From positions 292,073 to 356,072 of the forward strand of contig JAVCCK010000034.1 in the NCBI GenBank assembly GCA_030765525.1: a stretch of 64,000 nucleotides of DNA. The letters are read 5' to 3'. Source of the stretch: Candidatus Lernaella stagnicola (lineage in GTDB: Bacteria > Lernaellota > Lernaellaia > Lernaellales > Lernaellaceae). Below, one piece after another: positions 46,127 to 54,439 of this stretch (positions are counted from its first letter, which is position 1; every line of letters begins with the position of its first letter). Made by a program: the position numbers and the translations under genes. Below the pieces are notes generated by a model. The model was not told the DNA's origin and did no database searches. It saw only the letters and a list, made by a program, of their open reading frames with translations.

Positions 46127-46156
46127 AAGGCCGCGGATTTCCGCGGCCTTCCTTAT
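46127..46156. terminator. Bidirectional terminator between convergent genes
   Basis: A perfect 10-bp stem AAGGCCGCGG / CCGCGGCCTT with a 4-nt ATTT loop (46127-46150) is flanked by A-rich sequence on the left and CCTTATT on the right. It sits between the lipoprotein gene and the subtilase. Confidence 0.82.
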
Positions 46157-46178
46157 TGCGTGACGGTGGGGCGAAGGG

Positions 46179-47867
46179 TCAGAATATGTATTTGACGACG
46201 TCGCCCGCGGTCATGCCGCAACCGCTGTCGTCGTCATCGTCATCGTCACCGGCCGTATCATTGTCATCGTTATCATCGTTGTCGTCGTTGTCGTCGTTGT
46301 CGTCGTTATCATCGTTGTCGTCGTTGTCATCGTTGTCGTCGTTGTCATCATTGTTGTCGTTGTCATCGTTGTCATCATTATCGTCGTCGTCATCGTCGTC
46401 GCCGCCGCCAAAATAGTCGACCAGGAACTCATAGGACTCAACCATGTCCAACCGCCCGTTGCCGTAGGTGTTATCGTCACCGGCGGTTCCGAGGTCATAA
46501 GCCCCGTAGTAGAGCGCCATTTTGATTTCATCCGGCGTGGCATCCGGGAAGGCCTGACGAAGCAGTAAGACGCCGCCGGACACGTGCGGTGCCGACATCG
46601 ACGTGCCGCTCATGTATTGGTAGCCGCCGCCCGGTTTGGCGCTTCGTACATCGACGCCGACCGCGCTGATTTCCGGTTTGATCGAGTAACCGTCGCAATC
46701 GGAGGGACCGCGACTGGAAAAACTGGCGATCGTGGCGTTGTTTTGCTCCAACGCGCCCACCGAAAACACGGTCCACGAACTTGCGACCCGGTTGGCGGGC
46801 GAGCCGATGGTTTGGCTTCCCGGTCCGGAGTTTCCGGCTGAAAAGACCACTACGACTCCAGCCGCTTCGGCCGCGTCGATCGCCGTGTTGAAGTCACCGC
46901 GGCAGGAACCGTAGTAACTTTGAGTCAATCCCCAACTGTTGTTGCAGACGTCGGGCACGTCTTCGACCGTCGCGGGGTTGCCGTCCGGATCGACCATCCA
47001 TTGGAACGCGGCGACGGCGTCGGAAAAGATGTTGCCACCGGTGTCGATGGTTTTGGCGCCGATCCACTTCGCGCCGGGCGCCATGCCGACTTGGTTGCCG
47101 GAACCGTCGTCACCGACCATCGTGCCCAACGTGTGGGTGCCGTGTTCGTTGCAGCTCCACCAGGAGGGGCAGGATTCGCTCGGGAAGGTTTCGTTATCCA
47201 GCGGATCGAACCAGGCTTCGCCCGCCGGTACACCGGCATCAAGTCCCCGCCAGCGGCCGGCAAAGGCGGCGTGCGAGCCGTCCGCGCCCGTGTCCTGATC
47301 GCAGGCCAGAGCGCCGGAGCCGTCGATGCCCAACGCCCACAATTCGGGGGCGCGCGAAGAGGTAATGCCGCTCTCTACCGCAGCGACGGCCCGCGGCGTA
47401 TCAGCATGGATTTCGGTCGGATCGACAAGCGCGATCTCGTAATCGTTGTAAACCGAAGCGACCGCCGGATGCTCGGCGATCAACAGGACGAAACCCGGTT
47501 TGGCCTGGATCGCAAAGGCATTAGCGATCCAAAACGCCTTGAATTCTTTGACCAGGCCATTGGCGCGATGGATTTGCAGCATTTCAAGAATCGGACCTTG
47601 CGTGAGGTCGGCCGTTTCATGAAGGCGCGAAATCACTTCGAAATGGCGTTGCGCGCGATCGCCGCCGGCCAATTCCGCTTCTGCCAGGGCGGTCTGGAGG
47701 TCGGCTTGCTCTTTCAATACGACGTAGATGTTGACGTACTCCTCGGCATCGGCCGCGTCGATTTGATCGGACAACGTGGGGTCCAACCAAGCCGCCTGCG
47801 CGGCGGGCGCGAGGGCCAGCGTCAACAAGACCAGTAGGAAGGGTACAGTATAAGCAAATACTTTCAT
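46179..47867 (-). CDS. Secreted subtilisin-family (S8) protease with (NDD)n tail
   Basis: A 562-residue exported serine protease. The signal is MKVFAYTVPFLLVLLTLALAPAAQA; the pro-region is about 25-150. The peptidase S8 domain has the Asp near CDQDTGADGSHAAF, the His in CNEHGTHTLGTMVGDD, the oxyanion Asn in VVVFSAGNSGPG and the Ser in YMSGTSMSAPHVSGGVLLL. The last 80 residues are a run of Asp with about 14 NDD repeats, then SGCGMTAGDVVKYIF. Start at the ATG at 47867 behind GGGAG. The C-terminus may be a surface-anchoring tail, or shortened by repeat slippage. Confidence 0.92.
   Translation of the reverse strand: MKVFAYTVPFLLVLLTLALAPAAQAAWLDPTLSDQIDAADAEEYVNIYVVLKEQADLQTALAEAELAGGDRAQRHFEVISRLHETADLTQGPILEMLQIHRANGLVKEFKAFWIANAFAIQAKPGFVLLIAEHPAVASVYNDYEIALVDPTEIHADTPRAVAAVESGITSSRAPELWALGIDGSGALACDQDTGADGSHAAFAGRWRGLDAGVPAGEAWFDPLDNETFPSESCPSWWSCNEHGTHTLGTMVGDDGSGNQVGMAPGAKWIGAKTIDTGGNIFSDAVAAFQWMVDPDGNPATVEDVPDVCNNSWGLTQSYYGSCRGDFNTAIDAAEAAGVVVVFSAGNSGPGSQTIGSPANRVASSWTVFSVGALEQNNATIASFSSRGPSDCDGYSIKPEISAVGVDVRSAKPGGGYQYMSGTSMSAPHVSGGVLLLRQAFPDATPDEIKMALYYGAYDLGTAGDDNTYGNGRLDMVESYEFLVDYFGGGDDDDDDDNDDNDDNDNNDDNDDNDDNDDNDDNDDNDDNDDNDDNDDNDTAGDDDDDDDSGCGMTAGDVVKYIF
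46226..46400 (-). repeat. Asp/Asn-coding microsatellite in the subtilase tail
   Basis: About 175 bp built from 9-nt units that code NDD on the minus strand, with GTC/ATC/GTT codon changes between units. It is in frame throughout and changes in unit number would keep the reading frame. Confidence 0.85.
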
Positions 47868-48111
47868 CGAAAGACTCCCTCGGATATTCGTTTTCGCCGG
47901 TTGCGATCGCATCGCTGAGGTAGGACACACGCTGTCCCGTTTCCGGAACCGGCCTGCGTGCGTAGCGCCGAATCTCTGAACCGACTTGCAGAAAAAGATA
48001 AACACTCATTCGCTGATTATCAGAAAAAATCTCGCGCGTCGAGATACAATTTCACGAGTCAAAGTAAGGCGGTGGAATCGCGACGACGCGCCCCGCGCGG
48101 GGTAACTTGCA

Positions 48112-49368
48112 ATGCGACCGAAATCCTCTACGATCCGCCCGATGGAACAGTGGGACGTAATCATAGTCGGCGGCGGGGCTGCCGGACTCGTGGCGGCGGG
48201 CGCGGCATCGCGCGGCGGCGCCCAGACGCTCGTGTTGGAAAAAGCCCACCGCGTCGCCAGAAAAGTGGGCATCACCGGCAAGGGCCGCTGCAACGTGACC
48301 ACCACGTGGTCGATGGCTGAAGCGCCGGCGGCGTATCCGCGGGGCGGAGATTTTCTACGCAACTGCTTCAGTCGCTTCTACGCCCCCGACGTTATCGAAA
48401 TTTTGGAACGACGCGGCGTGCCCTGCGCCACCGAACGCGGGCGGCGGGTGTTCCCGGAATCCGGAGAGGCGCGCGATGTCGTCAACGCGCTGTATCGCTA
48501 CGCCCGCAGTGAAGGCGCAGCGGTTCGCACCAAAGCCCGGGTGATATCCATCGACACCGACCCGGTGGCTTTTCGGCTGCAAACCCAGGGCGAGGAATTG
48601 CACGCCCGCCGGGTAATTATCGCGACCGGGGGCAAGAGTTACCCCAAGACCGGCTCGACCGGCGACGGCTACCAACTCGCGCAGAAGTTCGGCCACCACA
48701 TCCTACCGCCGCGTCCCGCCCTCGTGCCGCTGGTGATCGAGGCGTTGCCCGTGTCGATCGACTTGTTGCTGCACAACGTGGGCGTCAGCCTGTGGGATGG
48801 ATCGCGAAAAGTCGCCGATGGTTTCGGTGAAGCGCACTTGCGGACGCGCTGGTTGGGTGGCGCGATTCCGCTCGACCTCTCACGCGATATTATGGACCTT
48901 CACGCGCCCCACATCGCCATTGATTGGAAACCGGGGCTCGGGCCGGACAAGCTCGACGCTCGTTTGCGGCGCGACCTCGATGGCAACGGCAAGCAGCCCC
49001 TGCAACGGGTGCTGGACGGTTTGTTGCCGCAAGCCGCGATCCCGATCTTTGTCTCGTTGCTTGGCCTGGACGTGGGAAAGAAGTGCGCCGAGGTCGGCAA
49101 GAAAACACGGCTGGCGTTGGGCTCGCTGCTTAAAGACATGCGCCTGCGCGTCATCGGCACGCGGGGATTCGACGAGGCGCTGATCACCGCCGGCGGCGTG
49201 GCGTTGGAGGAAATCGATCCCATCAGCCTGGAAAGCCGCCTCGTGCCGGGGCTGCATTTTGCCGGCGAAGTGCTGGACGTGGACGGCATCACCGGTGGGT
49301 TTAACCTTCAAGCCGCCTTTTCAACCGGTTACGTAGCCGGGACCGCGGCGGCGGAGAAGCTGCGATGA
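48112..49368 (+). CDS. HI0933/BaiN-like flavoprotein (NAD(P)/FAD-dependent oxidoreductase)
   Basis: A 418-residue flavoprotein of the HI0933 group. The FAD Rossmann motif is WDVIIVGGGAAGLVAAGAAS with GITGKGRCNVTT; then VIIATGGKSYPKTGSTGDGYQ and the C-terminal FAD segment FAGEVLDVDGITGGFNLQAAFSTGYVAG. Substrates of most members are unknown; BaiN itself acts in bile-acid dehydroxylation, which there is no reason to assume here. Two starts are possible: ATG 48112 (GGGGT upstream) or ATG 48142, which fits family N-termini better. It overlaps rlmN by ATGA. Confidence 0.88.
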   Translation: MRPKSSTIRPMEQWDVIIVGGGAAGLVAAGAASRGGAQTLVLEKAHRVARKVGITGKGRCNVTTTWSMAEAPAAYPRGGDFLRNCFSRFYAPDVIEILERRGVPCATERGRRVFPESGEARDVVNALYRYARSEGAAVRTKARVISIDTDPVAFRLQTQGEELHARRVIIATGGKSYPKTGSTGDGYQLAQKFGHHILPPRPALVPLVIEALPVSIDLLLHNVGVSLWDGSRKVADGFGEAHLRTRWLGGAIPLDLSRDIMDLHAPHIAIDWKPGLGPDKLDARLRRDLDGNGKQPLQRVLDGLLPQAAIPIFVSLLGLDVGKKCAEVGKKTRLALGSLLKDMRLRVIGTRGFDEALITAGGVALEEIDPISLESRLVPGLHFAGEVLDVDGITGGFNLQAAFSTGYVAGTAAAEKLR

Positions 49369-50399
49369 CGCGCCCGTGGATCAGAGACTTCACGATCGAT
49401 GAACTCGCCGCGGCGTTCGTGGAGATGGGTGAACAATCGTTCCGTGCGCGGCAGGTGTTCCGCTGGCTTTACAAAGACGACGTCGAATCCTTTGACGAAA
49501 TGACGGATCTATCGTGCGAGCTACGCGCAAAACTGGCCGAGAAATTTCACATCGGCCGTCTCCCGGTTGTCGACGAAATGGTTGGCGAGGACGGGACGCG
49601 CAAAATCGTACTCGAACTAGCCGACGGTCACCGTATTGAATGCGTGTTGATCCCCGAAACGCGACGTCTGACCGTGTGCGTCTCCAGCCAGGTCGGCTGC
49701 CGCTGGGGCTGCGGCTTTTGTCGCACCGGGCAGATGGGCTTTATACGGGATCTGACGGCGGGTGAAATCGTCGAGCAATACCTCGCCGCCCAGCGAATCG
49801 CCGGCGATCGCCGCGTGAGCAACGTCGTGCTGATGGGCATGGGCGAGCCTTTGGACAACCTGGACCACGTGACGCGCGCGATTGAGATTTTCTACGCCGA
49901 TCACGGCGTCAATCTCAGCCCGCGCAAGGTGACGCTGTCCACCGTCGGTATTGTGCCGCAGTTGCCGAAGCTCGCGCTGCGGGTCGACGTCAGCTTGGCC
50001 GTCAGCCTACATGCCGCCGACGATGAAACCCGAAGCCAACTCGTGCCGGCCAATCGAAAGTGGCCGCTGCGGGAACTCATCGATGCCTGCCGAGTATTCC
50101 CGATGTCGCACCGGCGTCGCGTCACCTTCGAGTACGCGTTGATTGCCGGCGTCAACGATTCCGACGACGACGCGGAACGCCTCGTGCGCCTGGTGGGCGA
50201 CCTGCGGCCCAAGGTCAATTTGATTGCCGTCAATCCGTCCGACGAGCAATTCGCTGCTCCCACCGAGGAGCGCGTTCGTCGCTTTCAAGAAATTCTCCGC
50301 GACCACAACATCACCTGCATGGTCCGCAAGCCGCGCGGTCGTGACATTCTCGCCGCGTGCGGTCAGTTGGCCGCGCCACGTTGCGACGCCGAAACCTGA
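49365..50399 (+). CDS. rlmN: 23S rRNA (adenine2503-C2) / tRNA methyltransferase RlmN
   Basis: Radical-SAM methylase of A2503 in 23S rRNA and A37 in some tRNAs. The 344-residue protein has the N-terminal accessory domain (RARQVFRWLYKDDVESFDEM), the CxxxCxxC cluster in VGCRWGCGFCRTGQMGF, the GMGEPLDNLDHV motif and the C-terminal cysteine ILAACGQLAA needed for the protein-methyl mechanism. Both catalytic cysteines appear present. Start overlaps the previous stop. Confidence 0.95.
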   Translation: MTRPWIRDFTIDELAAAFVEMGEQSFRARQVFRWLYKDDVESFDEMTDLSCELRAKLAEKFHIGRLPVVDEMVGEDGTRKIVLELADGHRIECVLIPETRRLTVCVSSQVGCRWGCGFCRTGQMGFIRDLTAGEIVEQYLAAQRIAGDRRVSNVVLMGMGEPLDNLDHVTRAIEIFYADHGVNLSPRKVTLSTVGIVPQLPKLALRVDVSLAVSLHAADDETRSQLVPANRKWPLRELIDACRVFPMSHRRRVTFEYALIAGVNDSDDDAERLVRLVGDLRPKVNLIAVNPSDEQFAAPTEERVRRFQEILRDHNITCMVRKPRGRDILAACGQLAAPRCDAET

Positions 50400-50460
50400 A
50401 GACCTGCTTCCGTTTCCCGCCTCGTCGGCTTACCATGAGCATTCCACTTGAGGGGGTGCG

Positions 50461-51555
50461 ATGAAACGGCGCGAACCCGGCCGCGTTATGCTGGTCGGAT
50501 TTGAAGGAACGCAGGTCAACGAGCAGGTCCGCGAACTGTTGAAGTTCGGCGTCGGCGGTTTCGTCCTATTTCGCCGCAATCTGGAAAGTGCCGAACAAAC
50601 AGCGGGCCTGATTGCCGAAATCCGATCCCTGGCCGAAACCCGTCGGTTGCTTTTCGCCATCGACGAAGAAGGCGGGCGCGTGCAGCGCTTGCGCGAGTTC
50701 GGCACCGCGTGGCCTCCGGCAAGGGTGATCGGCGCGGCGGCGGACGCCGAGCCGGTGCGACAATTCGGCGCGGCGCTGGGAACCGAGTTGCGCGCCCTGG
50801 GCTTCGATATTGATTTTGCGCCGGTGGTCGACGTCGATTCCAATGCGGGCAACCCGGTGATCGGCGACCGAAGCTTCGGTAGCGATCCGGAGACGGTAGC
50901 GGATTTGACTGAGGCCTTTATCCGGGCGATTCAGGGGCAGGGCGTTGCCGCGTGCGCGAAGCATTTTCCGGGTCACGGCGATACCGTCGCTGACAGCCAC
51001 TACGAGTTGCCGGTCGTCCGCCACGATCGAGAACGTTTGGAACAAGTGGAATGGGTTCCTTTTCGGCGGGCGGTGGCGGCGGGCGTGCAAGGTGTGATGA
51101 CAGCGCACTTAGTCGCCGAGAAAATCGATCCGGCCACTCCGGCGACAATGTCACCGCACCTTTTAGGCCTGTTGCGGAACGAAATCGGCTTTCCGGGAGT
51201 CATCTTCTCCGACGACCTGGAAATGCGGGCCATTGCCGACAACTACGATGTCGGCGAAGCGGCTTTGTCGGCGGCGCGGGCGGGGTGCGACATGCTTTTG
51301 ATCTGCCTCGAGATGGATATGCAGGAAGCCGTGTTTCGGGCGTTGTACGATGGCCCCCGGCGCGGTGTGTTGCCGGCCGAGCGGATGGGGCAGATGGAGC
51401 AACGGCTCGACCGCCTGGCGGCGTGGCTGCCCGTGCCCGCCACAGGTGATTTATCCGTCGTCGGATGCCAGGCGCATCGAGCCTTATCGCGTGAGATTGC
51501 CGCCCGGCCACCGGACGGCTTGACGGGACAGAACACGGGGTCTAAGCAGACATAA
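50461..51555 (+). CDS. nagZ: Beta-N-acetylhexosaminidase, NagZ type (GH3)
   Basis: Cleaves GlcNAc from muropeptides in peptidoglycan recycling. The 364-residue single TIM-barrel has FAIDEEGGRVQRLRE, DFAPVVDVDSNAGNPVIGDRSFG, the catalytic His-Asp loop KHFPGHGDTVADSHYELP and the nucleophile Asp in IFSDDLEMRAI. It lacks the extra C-terminal sandwich of larger GH3 enzymes and has no signal peptide, as expected for cytoplasmic NagZ. GAGGGGG precedes the ATG. alr follows after 18 nt, matching a cell-wall theme. Confidence 0.93.
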   Translation: MKRREPGRVMLVGFEGTQVNEQVRELLKFGVGGFVLFRRNLESAEQTAGLIAEIRSLAETRRLLFAIDEEGGRVQRLREFGTAWPPARVIGAAADAEPVRQFGAALGTELRALGFDIDFAPVVDVDSNAGNPVIGDRSFGSDPETVADLTEAFIRAIQGQGVAACAKHFPGHGDTVADSHYELPVVRHDRERLEQVEWVPFRRAVAAGVQGVMTAHLVAEKIDPATPATMSPHLLGLLRNEIGFPGVIFSDDLEMRAIADNYDVGEAALSAARAGCDMLLICLEMDMQEAVFRALYDGPRRGVLPAERMGQMEQRLDRLAAWLPVPATGDLSVVGCQAHRALSREIAARPPDGLTGQNTGSKQT

Positions 51556-51573
51556 ACCGGAGCCGAAGAAGCG

Positions 51574-52725
51574 ATGTACACAAACCGCCCGACTTTTGCC
51601 TGGATCGACCTCGACGCGCTTGAATACAATTTTCGCGCCTTGCGCAAACGCGTCGGTGCCGACATTGCCATTCTCGCCGTCGTCAAAGCGGACGCTTACG
51701 GCCACGGCGCGATTCCCGTCGCCACGACCTTGGAGCGGCACGGCGCCGATTGTTTCGGCGTCGCCTTCGTCGAGGAAGGCATGGAGTTGCGCAATGGCGG
51801 CATCTCCAAGCCGATTCTGATATTGGGCGGTATCTACCCGGGCGAAGCGCTCAAAGCCCACACGCACGGCCTGACCCCGGTGGTCGTCTCCTTGGAACGC
51901 GGTCTGGAATTGGCGCGTGAAGCCACGGACCTGGGGCTGAAAATCAAAGTGCACGTCAAAGTCGACACAGGCATGACGCGCCTGGGCATACCGGTGCGCG
52001 AAGCCGTGGAAGGCATCTTGCGCCTGGCGCGCGAACCCGTGCTGGAAATCGAGGGATTGCTCAGTCACTTTGCCACCGTCAGCCCGAATCTCGGGCCGGA
52101 TTACTGGGACCAACTGGCCAAATTCCGCGGCGTGGTCGATCAACTCCAGTCAAAAGGAGTCGATCCGCCGATCAAGCACATGTCGGCGTCCACGGCGATC
52201 CTCGGTGCGCCCAAGCCGCCCTTCAACATGGTGCGTCCGGGTATCATGCTGCTGGGCGCGACAAAAATGCCGGGTTTTGAAAAGGTGATGGACCTACGCC
52301 CGGTGTTTCGCTTCACGACGCAAATCATCCGCCTCAGCCGCGTGCCGGTGGGAACGCCCATCAGCTACGGCGGCAAATTCGTCACGCAGCGGGAAAGTAT
52401 GATCGCCACATTGCCGGTCGGTTATGCCGACGGCCTCAACCGCCTTCTGTCCAACCGCGGCTCCGCGCTCGTGCGCGGCAAACGCGCGCCGATCGTAGGC
52501 GCCGTGTGCATGGACCTTTGCATGCTCGACGTTACCGATATTCCCAGCGCGGCCAACGGCGACGAAGTGGTGTTCATCGGGCGGCAGGGCGACGAAGAGA
52601 TCAGGTCGGAAGAAGTAGCCGAGTTGTGCAATACGATTCCATACGAGATATTCTGTAATATCAACCACCGGGTGGGACGCATTTATGTCAAGCGAAACGG
52701 CGGCGATTCTTACGCGTCCGTTTGA
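51574..52725 (+). CDS. alr: Alanine racemase
   Basis: PLP enzyme interconverting L- and D-alanine for peptidoglycan. The 383-residue protein has the PLP lysine K38 in AVVKADAYGHG, the substrate region KVDTGMTRLGI, the second catalytic tyrosine in ISYGGKFVTQ and GAVCMDLCMLDVTDIP. Its last 41 bases overlap the following permease gene in another frame, a longer overlap than anywhere else in this window. Confidence 0.95.
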   Translation: MYTNRPTFAWIDLDALEYNFRALRKRVGADIAILAVVKADAYGHGAIPVATTLERHGADCFGVAFVEEGMELRNGGISKPILILGGIYPGEALKAHTHGLTPVVVSLERGLELAREATDLGLKIKVHVKVDTGMTRLGIPVREAVEGILRLAREPVLEIEGLLSHFATVSPNLGPDYWDQLAKFRGVVDQLQSKGVDPPIKHMSASTAILGAPKPPFNMVRPGIMLLGATKMPGFEKVMDLRPVFRFTTQIIRLSRVPVGTPISYGGKFVTQRESMIATLPVGYADGLNRLLSNRGSALVRGKRAPIVGAVCMDLCMLDVTDIPSAANGDEVVFIGRQGDEEIRSEEVAELCNTIPYEIFCNINHRVGRIYVKRNGGDSYASV

Positions 52726-53479
52726 GCGTCTCGGCGCCAGCCTGCTACGCTTTGTCGAGCAGGTGGGGGCGATCACGCTCATTTTCGTGTTGGCGATGAA
52801 ATGGCTGCCCCGCCGTCCCTTCCGGTTCAAGCTACTCATCAAGCAATTCGATTTCATCGGCGTGCAGTCGACCTTCATCATTTTCTTGACCAGCCTTTTC
52901 ACCGGCGGCGTGTTTTCGCTGCAAAGTTCCCAAGCGTTCCGCTTGTTTGAAGCCAACACGATGGTCGGGCCGACGGTCGTGCTGGCCTTGACGCGTGAAC
53001 TGGGACCGGTGCTTACGGCGTTGATGGTTATCGGCCGCGTCGGCTCGAGTATGGCCGCCGAAATCGGCACGATGCGCGTTACCGAGCAGATCGATGCGCT
53101 CGAAACCATGGCGGTCAGCCCCATCCACTACCTCGTGGTGCCGCGGTTGATCGCCTCGGTCATCATGATGCCGATGCTCACGACCTTGTTCGACTTCATC
53201 GGCACGATGGGTTCGTACTTCGTGACGACGGTTTTGCTGAGCATCCCGTCCGATGAGTTCGTCGAGCAGGTCGTGTACTACGTCGATTTCGACGACTTTT
53301 ACATCGGTATCGTCAAGGCGGCCGTCTTTGGGCTGATTATGGCCACGATTGGTTGTTACAAAGGCTATTACACGAGCGGCGGCGCCGAAGGGGTGGGGCG
53401 CGCAACGACCGAAAGCGTCGTGCTGGCTTCGGTGGCGGTGATGATCGCCAATTATTTCTTGACCGCGTTGATGTTCTAG
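52685..53479 (+). CDS. mlaE: MlaE-family ABC transporter permease
   Basis: A 264-residue permease of the phospholipid/lipid-trafficking MlaE/YrbE family. It has five or so hydrophobic helices and the family signatures GPTVVLALTRELGPVLTALMVIGRVGSSMAAEIGTM and EQIDALETMAVSPIHYLVVPRLIA. In Mla systems this subunit works with the ATPase MlaF and the MCE protein MlaD, neither of which is in the window. The ATG at 52685 lies inside alr (41-nt overlap). An N-terminal amphipathic extension (about 1-45) precedes the core. Confidence 0.9.
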   Translation: MSSETAAILTRPFERLGASLLRFVEQVGAITLIFVLAMKWLPRRPFRFKLLIKQFDFIGVQSTFIIFLTSLFTGGVFSLQSSQAFRLFEANTMVGPTVVLALTRELGPVLTALMVIGRVGSSMAAEIGTMRVTEQIDALETMAVSPIHYLVVPRLIASVIMMPMLTTLFDFIGTMGSYFVTTVLLSIPSDEFVEQVVYYVDFDDFYIGIVKAAVFGLIMATIGCYKGYYTSGGAEGVGRATTESVVLASVAVMIANYFLTALMF

Positions 53480-53493
53480 GGAAGGGCGCTGTG

Positions 53494-54426
53494 ATGGGCA
53501 AGATCGTGTTTGTCGTCAATCCAAATGCGGCCAACGGTACCGCGGCAGCACAATGGCCCCAGATCGCCGACATGGCTCAAAAGCGCCTCGGTACATTTGA
53601 AACCTTGTTCACCGAACGCGTCGGCCACGCGATGGAACTCGCCCGCGGTGCCGCGGCAGGCGGCGCGGACCTGATTGTCTCGGTCGGCGGCGACGGCACG
53701 ATGAACGAGGTTGCCAACGGCCTGATGAACGAGGACGGCACACCGGTCAATCCGCAAATCGCCGTGGGACAAATTTCCATCGGTACCGGCGGCGACTTTC
53801 GCAAAACCACCGGTTTGCCCAAAGATATCGACGCGGCCTTCGACTGGCTGGTTGGCGACGCCGTCCGACCCATCGACGTGGGACGCATGGAAATGACCGG
53901 ACACGACGGGGAACCGCAGGTCCGGTATTTCGTCAACATCGCGTCGGCCGGCATCGGCGGCGCGGTCGACGAGCGCGTCAACATGGCGACCAAAATCCTC
54001 GGCGGTTTCTTCTCGTTTTTCTGGGGAACGATCACGGCGATGCTGAGCTTCAAGAACGTGCCGATGCGCATCGTGCTCGACGACGAGCGCGACCTGGGCG
54101 AGCGGCGTGTGTTCAGCCTGGCCGTGGCCAACGGACGATTTTTCGGCGGCGGCATGCAGATGGCGCCCGGCGCGGACATGTCCGACGGCTTGTTTGACGT
54201 GGTGATCATCGGCGACGTCGACTGGAGCGAAAAGCTCTCTCAACTACCTAGGATTTACAGCGGCGCACACTTGGGTCACGAGAAGGTGGAAATCCATCGG
54301 GCGAAGAAGGTCGAAGCGATTTCCGACCACACTGCACTGCTGGATGTCGACGGCGAGGTGCCTGGTCGCCTGCCGACCACATTCACCATTTGCCCGGGTG
54401 CGCTCAAGTTTAAGGTCAAGCAGTAG
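53494..54426 (+). CDS. Diacylglycerol/lipid kinase (YegS/BmrU family)
   Basis: A 310-residue lipid kinase with the DAGK catalytic signatures FVVNPNAANGTA and VSVGGDGTMNEVANGL, then GTGGDFRKTTGLP and the C-terminal beta-sandwich with VANGRFFGGGMQMAPGADMSDGLFDVV. The likely substrate is diacylglycerol or a related lipid. The ATG at 53494 follows the permease stop by 14 nt. Together with the MlaE-like gene it suggests lipid handling. Confidence 0.9.
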   Translation: MGKIVFVVNPNAANGTAAAQWPQIADMAQKRLGTFETLFTERVGHAMELARGAAAGGADLIVSVGGDGTMNEVANGLMNEDGTPVNPQIAVGQISIGTGGDFRKTTGLPKDIDAAFDWLVGDAVRPIDVGRMEMTGHDGEPQVRYFVNIASAGIGGAVDERVNMATKILGGFFSFFWGTITAMLSFKNVPMRIVLDDERDLGERRVFSLAVANGRFFGGGMQMAPGADMSDGLFDVVIIGDVDWSEKLSQLPRIYSGAHLGHEKVEIHRAKKVEAISDHTALLDVDGEVPGRLPTTFTICPGALKFKVKQ

Positions 54427-54439
54427 AAGGAGTCACATC

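Noticed and set aside
46226-46400. CRISPR-like repetitive tract
   Set aside because: The 9-nt period is in frame and codes NDD repeats; no spacers.
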